Assembly: GCF_001466665.1 (NCBI RefSeq)
Contig: NZ_KQ758903.1
Span: 1,113,684-1,177,683 of the forward strand
Source of the DNA: Dehalogenimonas alkenigignens
GTDB taxonomy: Bacteria > Chloroflexota > Dehalococcoidia > Dehalococcoidales > Dehalococcoidaceae
Reading direction: 5' to 3'
DNA: 64,000 bases
Shown here: positions 1 to 8,564 of the stretch, one piece after another
Position numbering within the stretch: position 1 is the first letter of the stretch
Layout of the letters: each line of letters starts with the position of its first letter
The notes under the pieces: model-generated
What the model was told of the DNA's origin: nothing
Database searches by the model: none
The model's input: the letters and a program-made list of their open reading frames with translations, nothing else
Program-made: the position numbers and the translations under genes

Positions 1-1
1 G

Positions 2-877
2 GCCTGGAATACCTTTGTCTCCTGCACCGAAGTGGCTAAAAGACTGAAGCTCTATGGCGCCGGCCAGGACCTGCTGGCCGATGCTTTCTCCGGCAATATC
101 AAGGGTATGGGACCCGGTGCCGCGGAGATGGAATTTGAAGAACGCATTTCAGAGCCGGTCGTCATCTTCATGGCCGATAAGACCTCGTCCGGTGCCTGGA
201 ATATGCCTCTGTACAAGATGTTCGCCGATCCCTTCAACACCATCGGTCTGGTTATCGCCGAGAATATGCATCAGGGTTTTAAGTTCGAGGTGCATGACGT
301 CAAAGATTCAAAGAAGATCATTTTCTCCACCCCGGAGGAGATCTATGACATGCTGGTTTTCATTGGCGCTCCCAACCGGTACCCAGTTAAAGCGGTCTAC
401 ACCAGGAACGGCGAGATCGCTGCCTCCTCATCCACCCAGAAGTTGGCTTTCATAGCCGGTCGCTACGTCGGCAAGGATGATCCGGTGTGCATCGTTCGCT
501 GCCAGGGTGCCTTCCCGGCCGTCGGTGAGGTGCTGGAACCGTTTGCCACGCCGTATCTTGTCGAGGGCTGGATGCGCGGTTCCCACTGGGGACCGATTAT
601 GCCTACCGGCGTCGCCGACAGCCTGCCGACCCGCTTCGACGGCCCGCCGCGGGTTATCGCTCAGGGTTTCCAGCTGTCGCAAGGCAAGCTTGTTGGACCG
701 AGGGATTTCTTCGCTGATGTATCTTATGATCAAGCCCGGGAGATGGCTAACAAGATGGCTTACATGATGCGCCAGCACGGTCCCTTCGAACCGCATCGCC
801 TGCCGCTGGACGAGATGGAATACACCACCATGCCGCAGGTTTCCCGAAAACTGGCCGAACGTTTCAAGCCGCTCTAA
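2..877 (+). CDS. Fructose-1,6-bisphosphate aldolase/phosphatase, 3' part (type V FBPase)
   Basis: The gene is cut by the left edge; the frame is open from base 2 and 291 residues remain. The text has the signature of the type V bifunctional enzyme: LYGAGQDLLADAFSGN, KGMGPGAAEMEFEER, a central ADKTSSGAWNMPLYKMFADP and a C-terminal TTMPQVSRKL. Family members convert triose phosphates to fructose 1,6-bisphosphate and then to fructose 6-phosphate in one polypeptide, a one-way gluconeogenic step typical of archaea and deep-branching autotrophic bacteria. The catalytic metal-binding N-terminus lies outside the window. A strong hairpin follows 17 bases after the stop. The family assignment is firm; only the 5' end is unseen. 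Confidence 0.95.
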   Translation, partial: AWNTFVSCTEVAKRLKLYGAGQDLLADAFSGNIKGMGPGAAEMEFEERISEPVVIFMADKTSSGAWNMPLYKMFADPFNTIGLVIAENMHQGFKFEVHDVKDSKKIIFSTPEEIYDMLVFIGAPNRYPVKAVYTRNGEIAASSSTQKLAFIAGRYVGKDDPVCIVRCQGAFPAVGEVLEPFATPYLVEGWMRGSHWGPIMPTGVADSLPTRFDGPPRVIAQGFQLSQGKLVGPRDFFADVSYDQAREMANKMAYMMRQHGPFEPHRLPLDEMEYTTMPQVSRKLAERFKPL

Positions 878-894
878 TAGTGCGATGGATATGA

Positions 895-931
895 TAAGCA
901 GGGACACGGCCGCACGCCGTGTCCCTGCTTA
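895..931 (+). terminator. Strong hairpin after the FBP aldolase/phosphatase gene
   Basis: A perfect 16-bp stem (895-910 with 916-931) closes a 5-base loop, followed by a short T-rich stretch (TTATTTCTG). The arm AGCAGGGACACGGC recurs, with one compensated base-pair change, at 8464-8493. It may be a Rho-independent terminator or a member of a small dispersed hairpin family. Confidence 0.7.
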
Positions 932-962
932 TTTCTGCTGGTATTGAAAGAGAGCAATGTGA

Positions 963-1583
963 GTGACTATGGCTGAACTGTTGCTCGCGACCAACAACCA
1001 GGGTAAGATCCGGGAGTACCGGGAACTACTATCTGGTTGCGGGTTTGAACTGGTCACTCCCGCCGGGAGAGGCATCGATATCGCAATTGCCGAGACCGGC
1101 GACACTTTCGCCGAGAATGCGGCCATCAAAGCTCGGGCATTCGCTGCCGCCTCCGGACTGGTGACTCTGGCCGATGATTCCGGCCTGGAGGTTGATGCCC
1201 TTTGCGGCGCGCCGGGGGTACGCTCAGCCCGTTATGCCGGCGAGGGCGCTTCGGACATCGAACGGAATGCCCTTCTGCTTGAAAACCTGCGGCACGTACC
1301 GTTGCCGCTGCGGACCGCCCGGTTCCGCTGTGTTATTGCTATCGCTGAACCATCTGGCGGCATGCACCTTGCTGACGGCGTCATTGAAGGCCTGATTGCT
1401 GTTACGCCGCGGGGAACTTCTGGTTTCGGTTATGATCCGATCTTTTATTTGCCTGAGCGCCATCTGACAATCGCAGAGTTGGAGCCAGTTGAAAAAAATC
1501 GGATCAGCCACCGCGCCGCCGCCGCGGCGAAGGCCTGTGCCATACTCCGCTGCTTATTCCCAGAGAGTAATAAAGTTAGTTAG
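963..1583 (+). CDS. rdgB: RdgB/HAM1-type XTP/dITP diphosphatase
   Basis: The enzyme hydrolyses non-canonical purine nucleotides (XTP, dITP, ITP) to monophosphates and so cleans the nucleotide pool. The 206-residue product has the usual length and motifs: LLATNNQGKIREY at the N-terminus, ADDSGLEVDAL near residue 72, SGFGYDPIFY near 155 and EKNRISHRAAAA near 180. The GTG at 963 lies 8 bases after a GAAAGAGAG purine run; an ATG two codons later (969) is the alternative start. It stands alone between the FBPase hairpin and the next gene. Confidence 0.93.
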   Translation: MTMAELLLATNNQGKIREYRELLSGCGFELVTPAGRGIDIAIAETGDTFAENAAIKARAFAAASGLVTLADDSGLEVDALCGAPGVRSARYAGEGASDIERNALLLENLRHVPLPLRTARFRCVIAIAEPSGGMHLADGVIEGLIAVTPRGTSGFGYDPIFYLPERHLTIAELEPVEKNRISHRAAAAAKACAILRCLFPESNKVS

Positions 1584-1723
1584 AATACCAGAATGGATTG
1601 TATTGACCAGGTCTTAGCCTGGACTTGATTTAGTGGTACTAGTTCCGTTAAGATTAACATCACTCCTGCAGGTTTGATCAATCCCGCCCAACCGACATTG
1701 AAAGCGAGTGCCGGTATTTTTTT

Positions 1724-2812
1724 ATGAAAGCCCTGATTCTCGTAGGCGGCCTCGGCACCCGGCTGAGGCCTTTGACAATCAACACCCCCAAAGCGATGTT
1801 ACCGGTACTGAACCGTCCCTTCATGGCGCATGTTGTTGAAAATCTGACGCAGCATGGCATCACTGAAATCATATTCACCCGCGGTCATTTAGCCGGGCAG
1901 ATGGAATCGTATTTCAATGAGAGTTATTCTTCCGGCATAGAATTCGCTTTTGTTGATGAGGCGCAACCACTGGGAACCGCCGGTGGCATTAAGAATTGCC
2001 AGTCTTATCTTGGTAACGAAGCATTCTTTGTCCTGAACGGTGACGTTTACGCCAATATTGATCTCACATCAATGCTGCGTTTTCATAAAGAGAAGGGTGC
2101 CTTGGCCACTATCGCCCTGACGCCGGTGGCTAATCCTTCCGCATTCGGGCTGGTAGAGACTGAAACAGACGGCCGTATCCGGCGTTTCGTGGAAAAGCCG
2201 CTGCCTGAAGAAGTCACCACCGATATGATCAACGCTGGTTGTTACATCCTCGAACCAGAAGTGCTCGAGTTCATCAAGCCTGCGACCAACGTCAGTATCG
2301 AAAAAGAGACCTTCCAATTATTCCTCAAAGACAAGCAGCCGTTTTTCGGCTGGAGCGACCGGACTTCTTATTGGATCGACATAGGTTCCTGCGATAAATA
2401 TATCCAATTGGTTGCGGATATGCTGTCCGGGCGCTGCACCTGTTCCACCGCGCCGCCGCCCGGGGTACACCTCGGCGAAGGTACGGTGGTTGAACCTTCC
2501 GCCCGCATTGAGGGTCATGTTGTTATTGGGCGTCACTGCCGCATCGGTGCCGGGGCAGAAATCACCGGGCCGGCGGTCATCGGGGATAACTGCCTGACTG
2601 GAGACGGGGCTGTTATTTCAGCTTCTATCCTCTGGGACGGCTGCCAGGTGGCCGGCGGGTCGAGCGTCCTTGACTCTGTGGTAGCCGAAAAATGCTGTTT
2701 ATCGCCGGGAAGCCGTGTATCAGGTTCCATCCTGGCAGATGGAGTGTACGTTCCCTCAGGAGCGTTCCTGGGAAATTGCCGGATTTGGCCGGGTACTATC
2801 ATCACGAATTAA
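1724..2812 (+). CDS. NDP-sugar pyrophosphorylase with left-handed beta-helix (mannose-1-phosphate guanylyltransferase-like)
   Basis: A nucleotidyltransferase forming an NDP-sugar from a sugar 1-phosphate. Residues 1-235 are the catalytic Rossmann-like domain, with GGLGTRLRPLT at 8-18, FFVLNGDVYA near 100 and FVEKP near 150. Residues 250-362 carry hexapeptide repeats of the left-handed beta-helix type (VVIGRHCRIGAGAEI, AVIGDNCLTGDGAVI). This layout is common in GDP-mannose and dTDP-glucose pyrophosphorylases, and substrate cannot be fixed from sequence. GDP-mannose would feed the mannosylglycerate synthase at 50.7-52.8 kb, which makes that option attractive. The upstream 140 bases hold only a weak CCAGG/CCTGG hairpin near 1605. 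acs follows after 17 bases, so the two are probably co-transcribed. Confidence 0.85.
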   Translation: MKALILVGGLGTRLRPLTINTPKAMLPVLNRPFMAHVVENLTQHGITEIIFTRGHLAGQMESYFNESYSSGIEFAFVDEAQPLGTAGGIKNCQSYLGNEAFFVLNGDVYANIDLTSMLRFHKEKGALATIALTPVANPSAFGLVETETDGRIRRFVEKPLPEEVTTDMINAGCYILEPEVLEFIKPATNVSIEKETFQLFLKDKQPFFGWSDRTSYWIDIGSCDKYIQLVADMLSGRCTCSTAPPPGVHLGEGTVVEPSARIEGHVVIGRHCRIGAGAEITGPAVIGDNCLTGDGAVISASILWDGCQVAGGSSVLDSVVAEKCCLSPGSRVSGSILADGVYVPSGAFLGNCRIWPGTIITN

Positions 2813-2829
2813 TAGAAAGGAAGGAAGAA

Positions 2830-4815
2830 ATGACTCAAGCCGATTCTCGTGTCGCCCATTTACCCACCACCAGCTATTACTGCCCGTCCGGGAAATATGA
2901 TGAACTCTGGCGCCGCGCCGATGAAGACCCAGAAGGGTTCTGGGCGGAGCAGGCGCTGGAACTGGACTGGTTCAAGCGCTGGGACAAGGTCCTGGACTGG
3001 AAAGCGCCCTATGCCCGCTGGTTTGTCGGCGGCAAGCTCAACCTGTCAGTGCAATGCCTTGATCGGCACATGAAGACCGACGTCCGCAACAAAGTCGCCT
3101 TCTACTGGGAGGGCGAGTTGGGTGATTCTCAGGTGCTGACCTACGGCGAAATGTACCGCCAGGTCAACAATACCGCCGGCGCCCTCAAGAGGCTGGGCGT
3201 CAAGCGAGGCGACCGTGTAGCCATATATTTGCCGATGATACCGGCATTGCCGGTGGTCATGCTGGCCTGCGCCCGCATCGGCGCGCCGTTTACCGTCGTC
3301 TTTTCAGCCTTTTCCGGACAGGCGCTGGCCGACCGGGTTGAGGATACCGGTGCCAAAGTAATCGTCACCGCTTCCGGCATGCACCGCCGCGGCAAGATCC
3401 TGCCGCTGAAGGAAAATGCCGTCGAAGCTGCGGCCAGGTGCGCCTGTGTTGAAAAAATCGTCGTCGTCAAGCATACCCACCATCAGGTAGAAATGGATCC
3501 CAACCGTGATGTCTGGCTGTCGGATATCCTTTCCGGCTGCGACGAATATGTCGCCCCGGAAGACATGGATTCCAACGACCCGCTCTTCATCCTTTATACC
3601 TCAGGCTCGACGGGCAAGCCAAAGGGCATCCTGCACGGTACCGGAGGGTACTCGCTGTGGATCGCAAAGACCATGCAGTGGGCTTTCGATACCGATGCCC
3701 AGACCGTCTGGTGGTGCACCGCGGACGTCGGCTGGATTACCGGCCACTCTTATGTCGTTTTTGCCCCGATGATCCTCGGCTTAACCTCTGTTATGTATGA
3801 AGGCGCCCCGGACTACCCTGCGCTGGATCGATGGTGGGCCATCATCGCCAAATACGGCGTTACCGCCTTCTACACATCGCCCACCGCCATCCGGATGTTC
3901 ATGCGCCATGGCGAGGAATGGCTGTCCAGGCACGATCTTTCCTGTTTGAAGATACTTGGTTCGGTCGGAGAACCGATCAATCCGGAAGCCTGGCTGTGGT
4001 ATTACCGAAATGTCGGCAAGGAGCGAATCGGCATCTCCGACACGTGGTGGCAGACAGAAACCGGCGGTTTCATGATTTCACCCACGCCCGGCATTCAAAT
4101 GCACGCCTTAAAGCCGGGTTCAGCCACCAAACCCATGCCCGGTGTGGTGCCGGCGGTGGTTGACGCCGATGGCAAGGAACTGCCTAACGGGGAGACCGGG
4201 TTCATCGTCATCAAGAAACCCTGGCCTGGGATGCTGCTGGACATTTACCGCAATCCGGATCTGTACCATAAGACCTACTGGTCGCGCTTCCCCGGCTATT
4301 ATCTGCCGGGTGACTACTGCATGAAGGACCAGGATAACTTCTTGTGGCTGCTGGGCCGCGCCGACGAAGTCATAAAAGTGGCTGGCCACCGTATATCCAC
4401 CGCCGAGCTTGAATCGGCCATTGTCGGTCATTCTGCTGTGGCTGAAGCCGCCGCCACCTCCCGACCGGATGAGATCAAAGGCGAGGCCATCATCCTGTTC
4501 GTCACCCTGCGTAAGGGTACGCCGCCTTCTGTGGAAATCAAGAACGAACTTACCCGGCATCTCCGGGCCACCATCGGCACCCTGGCCACTCCCGAAGAGA
4601 TTTTCTTCGTGAACCTTTTACCCAAAACCCGCTCCGGTAAGATCATGCGCCGTCTGCTGAAAGCTGTGGCTACCGGCGCCGCCGTCGGCGATACCACCAC
4701 TCTTGACGACGGGGCTTCGGTGGATGAAGCAAAAGCCGCATTCGCGGAGTTAACTGAAAGTTCTCACCATTACAAGTCAGCTGAAAAGAAACCTGAGACG
4801 AAGCCGCTGCCTTAA
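2830..4815 (+). CDS. acs: Acetyl-CoA synthetase (AMP-forming)
   Basis: Activates acetate to acetyl-CoA via acetyl-AMP. The 661-residue product shows the ANL-superfamily motifs: LYTSGSTGKPKG near residue 255, DTWWQTETGG near 405, the GRADEVIKVAGHRIST hinge near 515, and PKTRSGKIMRR whose lysine (about K604) is the residue acetylated by Pat-type enzymes in the family. The frame is open further upstream into the previous gene, but the ATG at 2830, preceded by AAGGAAGG, gives the normal family N-terminus. It likely shares a transcript with the pyrophosphorylase gene and ends at the hairpin at 4836-4871. With the bifunctional FBP enzyme it fits acetate assimilation. Confidence 0.95.
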   Translation: MTQADSRVAHLPTTSYYCPSGKYDELWRRADEDPEGFWAEQALELDWFKRWDKVLDWKAPYARWFVGGKLNLSVQCLDRHMKTDVRNKVAFYWEGELGDSQVLTYGEMYRQVNNTAGALKRLGVKRGDRVAIYLPMIPALPVVMLACARIGAPFTVVFSAFSGQALADRVEDTGAKVIVTASGMHRRGKILPLKENAVEAAARCACVEKIVVVKHTHHQVEMDPNRDVWLSDILSGCDEYVAPEDMDSNDPLFILYTSGSTGKPKGILHGTGGYSLWIAKTMQWAFDTDAQTVWWCTADVGWITGHSYVVFAPMILGLTSVMYEGAPDYPALDRWWAIIAKYGVTAFYTSPTAIRMFMRHGEEWLSRHDLSCLKILGSVGEPINPEAWLWYYRNVGKERIGISDTWWQTETGGFMISPTPGIQMHALKPGSATKPMPGVVPAVVDADGKELPNGETGFIVIKKPWPGMLLDIYRNPDLYHKTYWSRFPGYYLPGDYCMKDQDNFLWLLGRADEVIKVAGHRISTAELESAIVGHSAVAEAAATSRPDEIKGEAIILFVTLRKGTPPSVEIKNELTRHLRATIGTLATPEEIFFVNLLPKTRSGKIMRRLLKAVATGAAVGDTTTLDDGASVDEAKAAFAELTESSHHYKSAEKKPETKPLP

Positions 4816-4835
4816 ACCTTTTTCTGGGCTGAAAT

Positions 4836-4871
4836 AACAGGAGGGCGGGTTGGAAAACCCGCCCTCCTGTT
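4836..4871 (+). terminator. Intrinsic terminator between acs and the convergent GNAT gene
   Basis: A perfect 16-bp stem (arms 4836-4851 and 4856-4871, containing GGAGGGCGGGTT) with a GGAA loop and T residues on the plus side. It lies between convergent genes and may serve both strands. Confidence 0.9.
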
Positions 4872-4895
4872 TACATAATCCGGTTAGCATGCCCG

Positions 4896-5564
4896 TCAGG
4901 GGGAGTGGATGAGCCGCTCCTGCGCTGTTCTTTTCGGCTGGCGTGACATCAGGTATAACTTGAGATCTGAACCCGGCATCGATTCTTCCCTGAGCAGTTC
5001 GAAACCCCATCTCCGATACATTTCTACGTTGCGGGGAGTTTGGGTTTCCAGATAGGCCAGTAATTGACGATCGTCAAGGTGGCCCAGCATGGGCCGCATC
5101 AATTTGGATGCGAAACCCTGCCCGTGGTATTCGGGATCTACCGCCAGGACCGCCAGGTACATGTGGCGTGTCGGAACCAGTTCCTTTCGCAGGCGGCTAA
5201 AGTGCAGGTCCAAAGCCGCTTCACGGAACAGGTACCGCCAGCCGCAGCGCAGCGGCAGAAACGGGAAACCAGCGCGAAGGTGGTTAAAAAAGTTGTCTTT
5301 TCGCTCGGAATCAATCCACATCGCAAGCCCTTCGCATTTCTCCGAGGTGACGAAGGTGCCGCCGCCAGAAATCAGTGAAAGTCTCAAATAGTATTCCTCG
5401 GCGAATCGCAGGTTTGCCCGCTTGTTCGCGTCAGGGATCAGGTAATCAGTCGTCGGGTCATCGGCGAAAGCCCTGGCGCAAGCGACCGATGCCGGCAGTA
5501 CCAGCTCAGGCTTCAGCGGCATCAGGCCGCCTAAAGCGCGAGGTAGAAACGGCTGTTCAACCAT
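4896..5564 (-). CDS. GNAT-family N-acetyltransferase
   Basis: A 222-residue acetyltransferase-fold protein. The acetyl-CoA-binding signature LAVDPEYHGQGFASKLM (V-x-P-x-x-x-x-G-x-G-x-A) sits near residues 140-156, followed by YLETQTPRNVEMYRRWGFE, the usual beta5/alpha4 segment. It begins 3 bases after the dapA stop and is the last gene of the asd-dapA unit, so it is probably translated by coupling. No strong ribosome-binding site is visible; a second ATG 14 codons in is possible. The substrate is unknown. It does not resemble the tetrahydrodipicolinate acetyltransferases (left-handed beta-helix proteins), so a direct role in lysine synthesis is not shown. Confidence 0.82.
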   Translation of the reverse strand: MVEQPFLPRALGGLMPLKPELVLPASVACARAFADDPTTDYLIPDANKRANLRFAEEYYLRLSLISGGGTFVTSEKCEGLAMWIDSERKDNFFNHLRAGFPFLPLRCGWRYLFREAALDLHFSRLRKELVPTRHMYLAVLAVDPEYHGQGFASKLMRPMLGHLDDRQLLAYLETQTPRNVEMYRRWGFELLREESMPGSDLKLYLMSRQPKRTAQERLIHSP

Positions 5565-5567
5565 TGA

Positions 5568-6470
5568 TCAATTCAAAGGCAGGTCGATGCGGTAACCCTT
5601 GAGGGTCTCCCGGATGAAAGCCGCTGTCTTCTCATCCGGTTCGACCAGCGGTAATCGCGGCGCCCCGACGCGGAAACCGATGTAATTCAAAGCATATTTC
5701 ACGGGTATCGGGTTCGCCACCACGAACAGGTTGTTGAAGATAGGCGTCAGGTGGCGATGCAGCGCCGCCGCCTCATCCAGTTTGCCGGCGGCGAAACTTT
5801 CCATCATCTGCTTGATCTGCAGCCCGACAAGGTGAGAGGCCACCGATATGACGCCGTGAGCGCCTATAGCCATCATCGGCAGGGTATCCGAGTCATTGCC
5901 GCTCCAAACGGTGAAATCAGGCCTCATCTTCTGGGTTTCATCGATAATCCGGGCGATCTCGCCCAGGTTGCCGGAAGCCTCTTTGGTGCCGACGATATTG
6001 GGAATTTTTGATAACCGCACTGTCGTTTCGGCAGATAACGAGGTGATGGTGCGTGAGGGCACATTGTAAAGGATGATGGGCATGGTGGTGGCGTCAGCCA
6101 CTGCCTTGAAATGGCGGTACAACCCCTCCTGAGTGGGCTTGTTATAGTAGGGCACTACCAGGAGGGCGGCGTCAACCCCCAGCTTTTCGGCTTTAATCGT
6201 GTTCTCGACAGCCTCGGCGGTGGAATTGGAGCCGGTGCCGGCAATAATCCTGGCTTTGTTGCCGACAGCCTCTTTGACGGCTTTGAACAGGGCATGTTCT
6301 TCTTCCCAGGTAACGGTGGGTGATTCGCCGGTGGTTCCAGCGACAACGATGCCGTCGCTGCCGGAGGCCACCAGCGCCTTGGCCAGCCTTTTCGTCTGCT
6401 CGAAATCGATGCTGCCGTCGTCTTTGAACGGTGTCACCATCGCGGTAATAAGGCGCCCCAGTTCTTTCAC
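5568..6470 (-). CDS. dapA: 4-hydroxy-tetrahydrodipicolinate synthase
   Basis: Condenses aspartate semialdehyde with pyruvate, the first committed step of lysine synthesis. The 300-residue TIM barrel has GTTGESPT at 45-52, the active-site tyrosine in LYNVPSRT (Y136) and the Schiff-base lysine in GTKEASG (K163). The frame is open 14 codons further upstream, inside asd, but the GTG at 6470 lies 1 base past the asd stop behind GGGAGGG and gives the family N-terminus (VKELGRLITAMVTPF). asd, dapA and the GNAT gene form a tightly packed minus-strand unit. Confidence 0.95.
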   Translation of the reverse strand: MKELGRLITAMVTPFKDDGSIDFEQTKRLAKALVASGSDGIVVAGTTGESPTVTWEEEHALFKAVKEAVGNKARIIAGTGSNSTAEAVENTIKAEKLGVDAALLVVPYYNKPTQEGLYRHFKAVADATTMPIILYNVPSRTITSLSAETTVRLSKIPNIVGTKEASGNLGEIARIIDETQKMRPDFTVWSGNDSDTLPMMAIGAHGVISVASHLVGLQIKQMMESFAAGKLDEAAALHRHLTPIFNNLFVVANPIPVKYALNYIGFRVGAPRLPLVEPDEKTAAFIRETLKGYRIDLPLN

Positions 6471-6471
6471 G

Positions 6472-7491
6472 CTACCCTCCCAGCCAGCCTCTCTTAAGCA
6501 TTTCCTCGGCAATCTGGACTGCGTTTAGTGCAGCTCCCTTGCGGACGTTGTCGGCTACAATCCACATCACCAGCCCGCCGGGGTGCGAGGAGTCCTCCCG
6601 AATGCGCCCGACGAAAGTTTCATCAGTGCCGGCAGCCATCCACGGGTGGGGATAGAGGTTGACTGTTGGGTCATCCAGGACCCGTACCCCGGGGGCCTGG
6701 ACAAGAATTGCGCGGGCTTCGGTCGGGGGGAACGGCCGCTCAAACTCGACGTTCACCGCCTCGGAATGGCCGATGTACACCGGAACTCGGACGCAGGTGG
6801 CGGATAAGGCTATGGCCGGAGCATGCATTATTTTGCGCGTCTCAACCAGCATTTTCCATTCTTCTTTGGTATAGCCGGTGTCGAAAAAGACGTCGATTTC
6901 GGGTATCAGGTTGAAAGCTATCTGGTGAGGATAGATATGAGGTGTCACCGGCTCGCCGGCCAGCACCGTCTTGGCTTGGGCGGTGAGCACCTCCATGGCG
7001 GCGCTGCCGGTGCCGGATACCGCTTGATATGTCGAAACGACAATTCGTTTGATAGGATTGACCTTGTGCAGAGGGTAAAGCGCGGTCACCATCTGGATGG
7101 TTGAGCAGTTGGGATTGGCGATGATGCCCTTATGGTTTTTTGCATCCTCGATGTTGACCTCAGGTACCACCAGCGGTACATCGGCCTCATACCGGAAGGC
7201 GGCGGAGTTGTCGATGACCACCACGCCTTTCTGAGCGGCGATGGGCGAAAAATGCCGGGAGATGTCGGCTCCGGCTGAGAAGAGCGCCAGGTCGATGTCG
7301 TTAAAGCTGTCAGGAGAAGTTTCTTTGACTTCGATCTCCTCGCCTTTGAACATCACCTTCTTGCCGGCGCTGCGGTCCGAAGCCAACAAAGTCAGTGATT
7401 TCAGCGGGAAATTGCGCTGGGTCAGGATCTTGACGAATTCCTGTCCCACCATACCGGTGGCCCCGACGATGGCGACTCTAAGACCGTTCAA
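6472..7491 (-). CDS. asd: Aspartate-semialdehyde dehydrogenase
   Basis: Reduces aspartyl phosphate to aspartate semialdehyde, the branch point to lysine (dapA, dapB here) and threonine (hom, thrC at 22-24.5 kb). The 339-residue product has the NADP-binding IVGATGMVGQEF near residues 8-19, the nucleophile in NPNCSTIQ (C129) and the catalytic histidine in GHSEAVN (H242). The frame extends 14 codons further upstream, but the TTG at 7491 has GGGAG six bases before it and gives the standard N-terminus. No promoter is obvious in the 130 bases separating it from dapB. Confidence 0.94.
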   Translation of the reverse strand: MNGLRVAIVGATGMVGQEFVKILTQRNFPLKSLTLLASDRSAGKKVMFKGEEIEVKETSPDSFNDIDLALFSAGADISRHFSPIAAQKGVVVIDNSAAFRYEADVPLVVPEVNIEDAKNHKGIIANPNCSTIQMVTALYPLHKVNPIKRIVVSTYQAVSGTGSAAMEVLTAQAKTVLAGEPVTPHIYPHQIAFNLIPEIDVFFDTGYTKEEWKMLVETRKIMHAPAIALSATCVRVPVYIGHSEAVNVEFERPFPPTEARAILVQAPGVRVLDDPTVNLYPHPWMAAGTDETFVGRIREDSSHPGGLVMWIVADNVRKGAALNAVQIAEEMLKRGWLGG

Positions 7492-7621
7492 ATCGATCTC
7501 CCGCTGGGACACAGCAACTCGTGTCCTTTTCAAAAATTTGGCATCAATTCTAAAGCATCAAAGGGTAAAAATCCAAAGAGCGAACCGATAATAGCTAACA
7601 GACGCAATGATTATTGCCCGG

Positions 7622-8407
7622 TCAGAATCCCAGTAGCTTATTCAGCCCGAAGATGAACTGGCCGCGGCGTTTGGCTATTTCACGTACCGCTAACAGCACT
7701 CCGGGCATGAAGCTGTCACGGCTGATCGAATCGTGTCGAATAGACAATGTCTGGCCCACGGTGCCGAAAATGACTTCCTGGTGGGCTACCAGGCCGGGCA
7801 GCCGGACGCTGTGGATGGGTACGCCGTAAAATTCCTCGCCGCGGCTTTTGTGCTCAGTTTCGTCTTTCGGTGATTCAAACGGCGTTTCCCGGGCTGCCTG
7901 CATCATCCTTGCCGTGGCTATGGCTGTACCGGACGGCGCGTCGGCCTTCTTCTCATGATGCAGTTCAATGATTTCCGCCCAGTCGAGGTATTTAGCCGCC
8001 GTGCGCGCCAGTTCCATCATCAACACCGCCCCCAGAGCAAAATTAGGGGCGACCACGATGCCAATATTGAACTCGCGGGTCAGTGTTTCGAGCCGCGCCA
8101 ATACCTGTGGGGTGAGACCGGTTGTGCCTATCACCAGAGAAACGCCGGCCCGCGCCGCTGTCTCCGCCGTCTGCGGCACCGCTGAGGCCAGGCTGAAATC
8201 GACAACGACGTCCGGTTTGGTTTTAACGAGGCACTTATTTACGTCAGCAGTGATGAACAACTCGACTCCGTCGAAGGACATGGTGTTTTCTGGAGCTCTG
8301 GCGTCGCAGCCGCCGGTCAGGGTCATGTCTGGTGCCGCGGCTACCGCCTTGATAACTTCCCGGCCCATCTGGCCAAGCGCTCCCTGCACAGCGACTCTGA
8401 TGCTCAT
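7622..8407 (-). CDS. dapB: 4-hydroxy-tetrahydrodipicolinate reductase
   Basis: Reduces the DapA product with NAD(P)H in lysine synthesis. The 261-residue protein shows the nucleotide-binding VAVQGALGQMGREV at the N-terminus, IGTTGLTPQ near 93 and the family signature ELHHEKKADAPSGTA near 147-161, with the catalytic histidine pair and lysine. The ATG is preceded by GGAGAAGAG. It lies upstream of asd-dapA on the same strand and is separated from pnp by a strong hairpin. Confidence 0.95.
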   Translation of the reverse strand: MSIRVAVQGALGQMGREVIKAVAAAPDMTLTGGCDARAPENTMSFDGVELFITADVNKCLVKTKPDVVVDFSLASAVPQTAETAARAGVSLVIGTTGLTPQVLARLETLTREFNIGIVVAPNFALGAVLMMELARTAAKYLDWAEIIELHHEKKADAPSGTAIATARMMQAARETPFESPKDETEHKSRGEEFYGVPIHSVRLPGLVAHQEVIFGTVGQTLSIRHDSISRDSFMPGVLLAVREIAKRRGQFIFGLNKLLGF

Positions 8408-8463
8408 TTCTCTTCTCCTCCGCGCGATGGTATTTACGATAACCGAACGCCCCGCCTAAATCA

Positions 8464-8493
8464 AGCAGGGACACAGCTTGCTGTGTCCCTGCT
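8464..8493 (-). terminator. Hairpin between pnp and dapB
   Basis: The 14-base arms (8464-8477 and 8480-8493) are perfectly complementary. They match the arm of the 895-931 hairpin except for one base pair that is changed on both sides (ACGGC/GCCGT there, ACAGC/GCTGT here). It could end the rpsO-pnp transcript, but only a short T-rich tract (TTGATTT) follows on the minus strand. Confidence 0.6.
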
Positions 8494-8564
8494 ATCAATT
8501 TTGATATCTCAGTATTCGGTTATTAGGCTATGCCGAGGATTTTGGGTTACCGCCCTTGAGAGAT

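Noticed and set aside
2692-2829. Upstream extension of the acs frame
   Set aside because: It runs inside the preceding pyrophosphorylase gene and is not part of the family; ATG 2830 has a strong ribosome-binding site.
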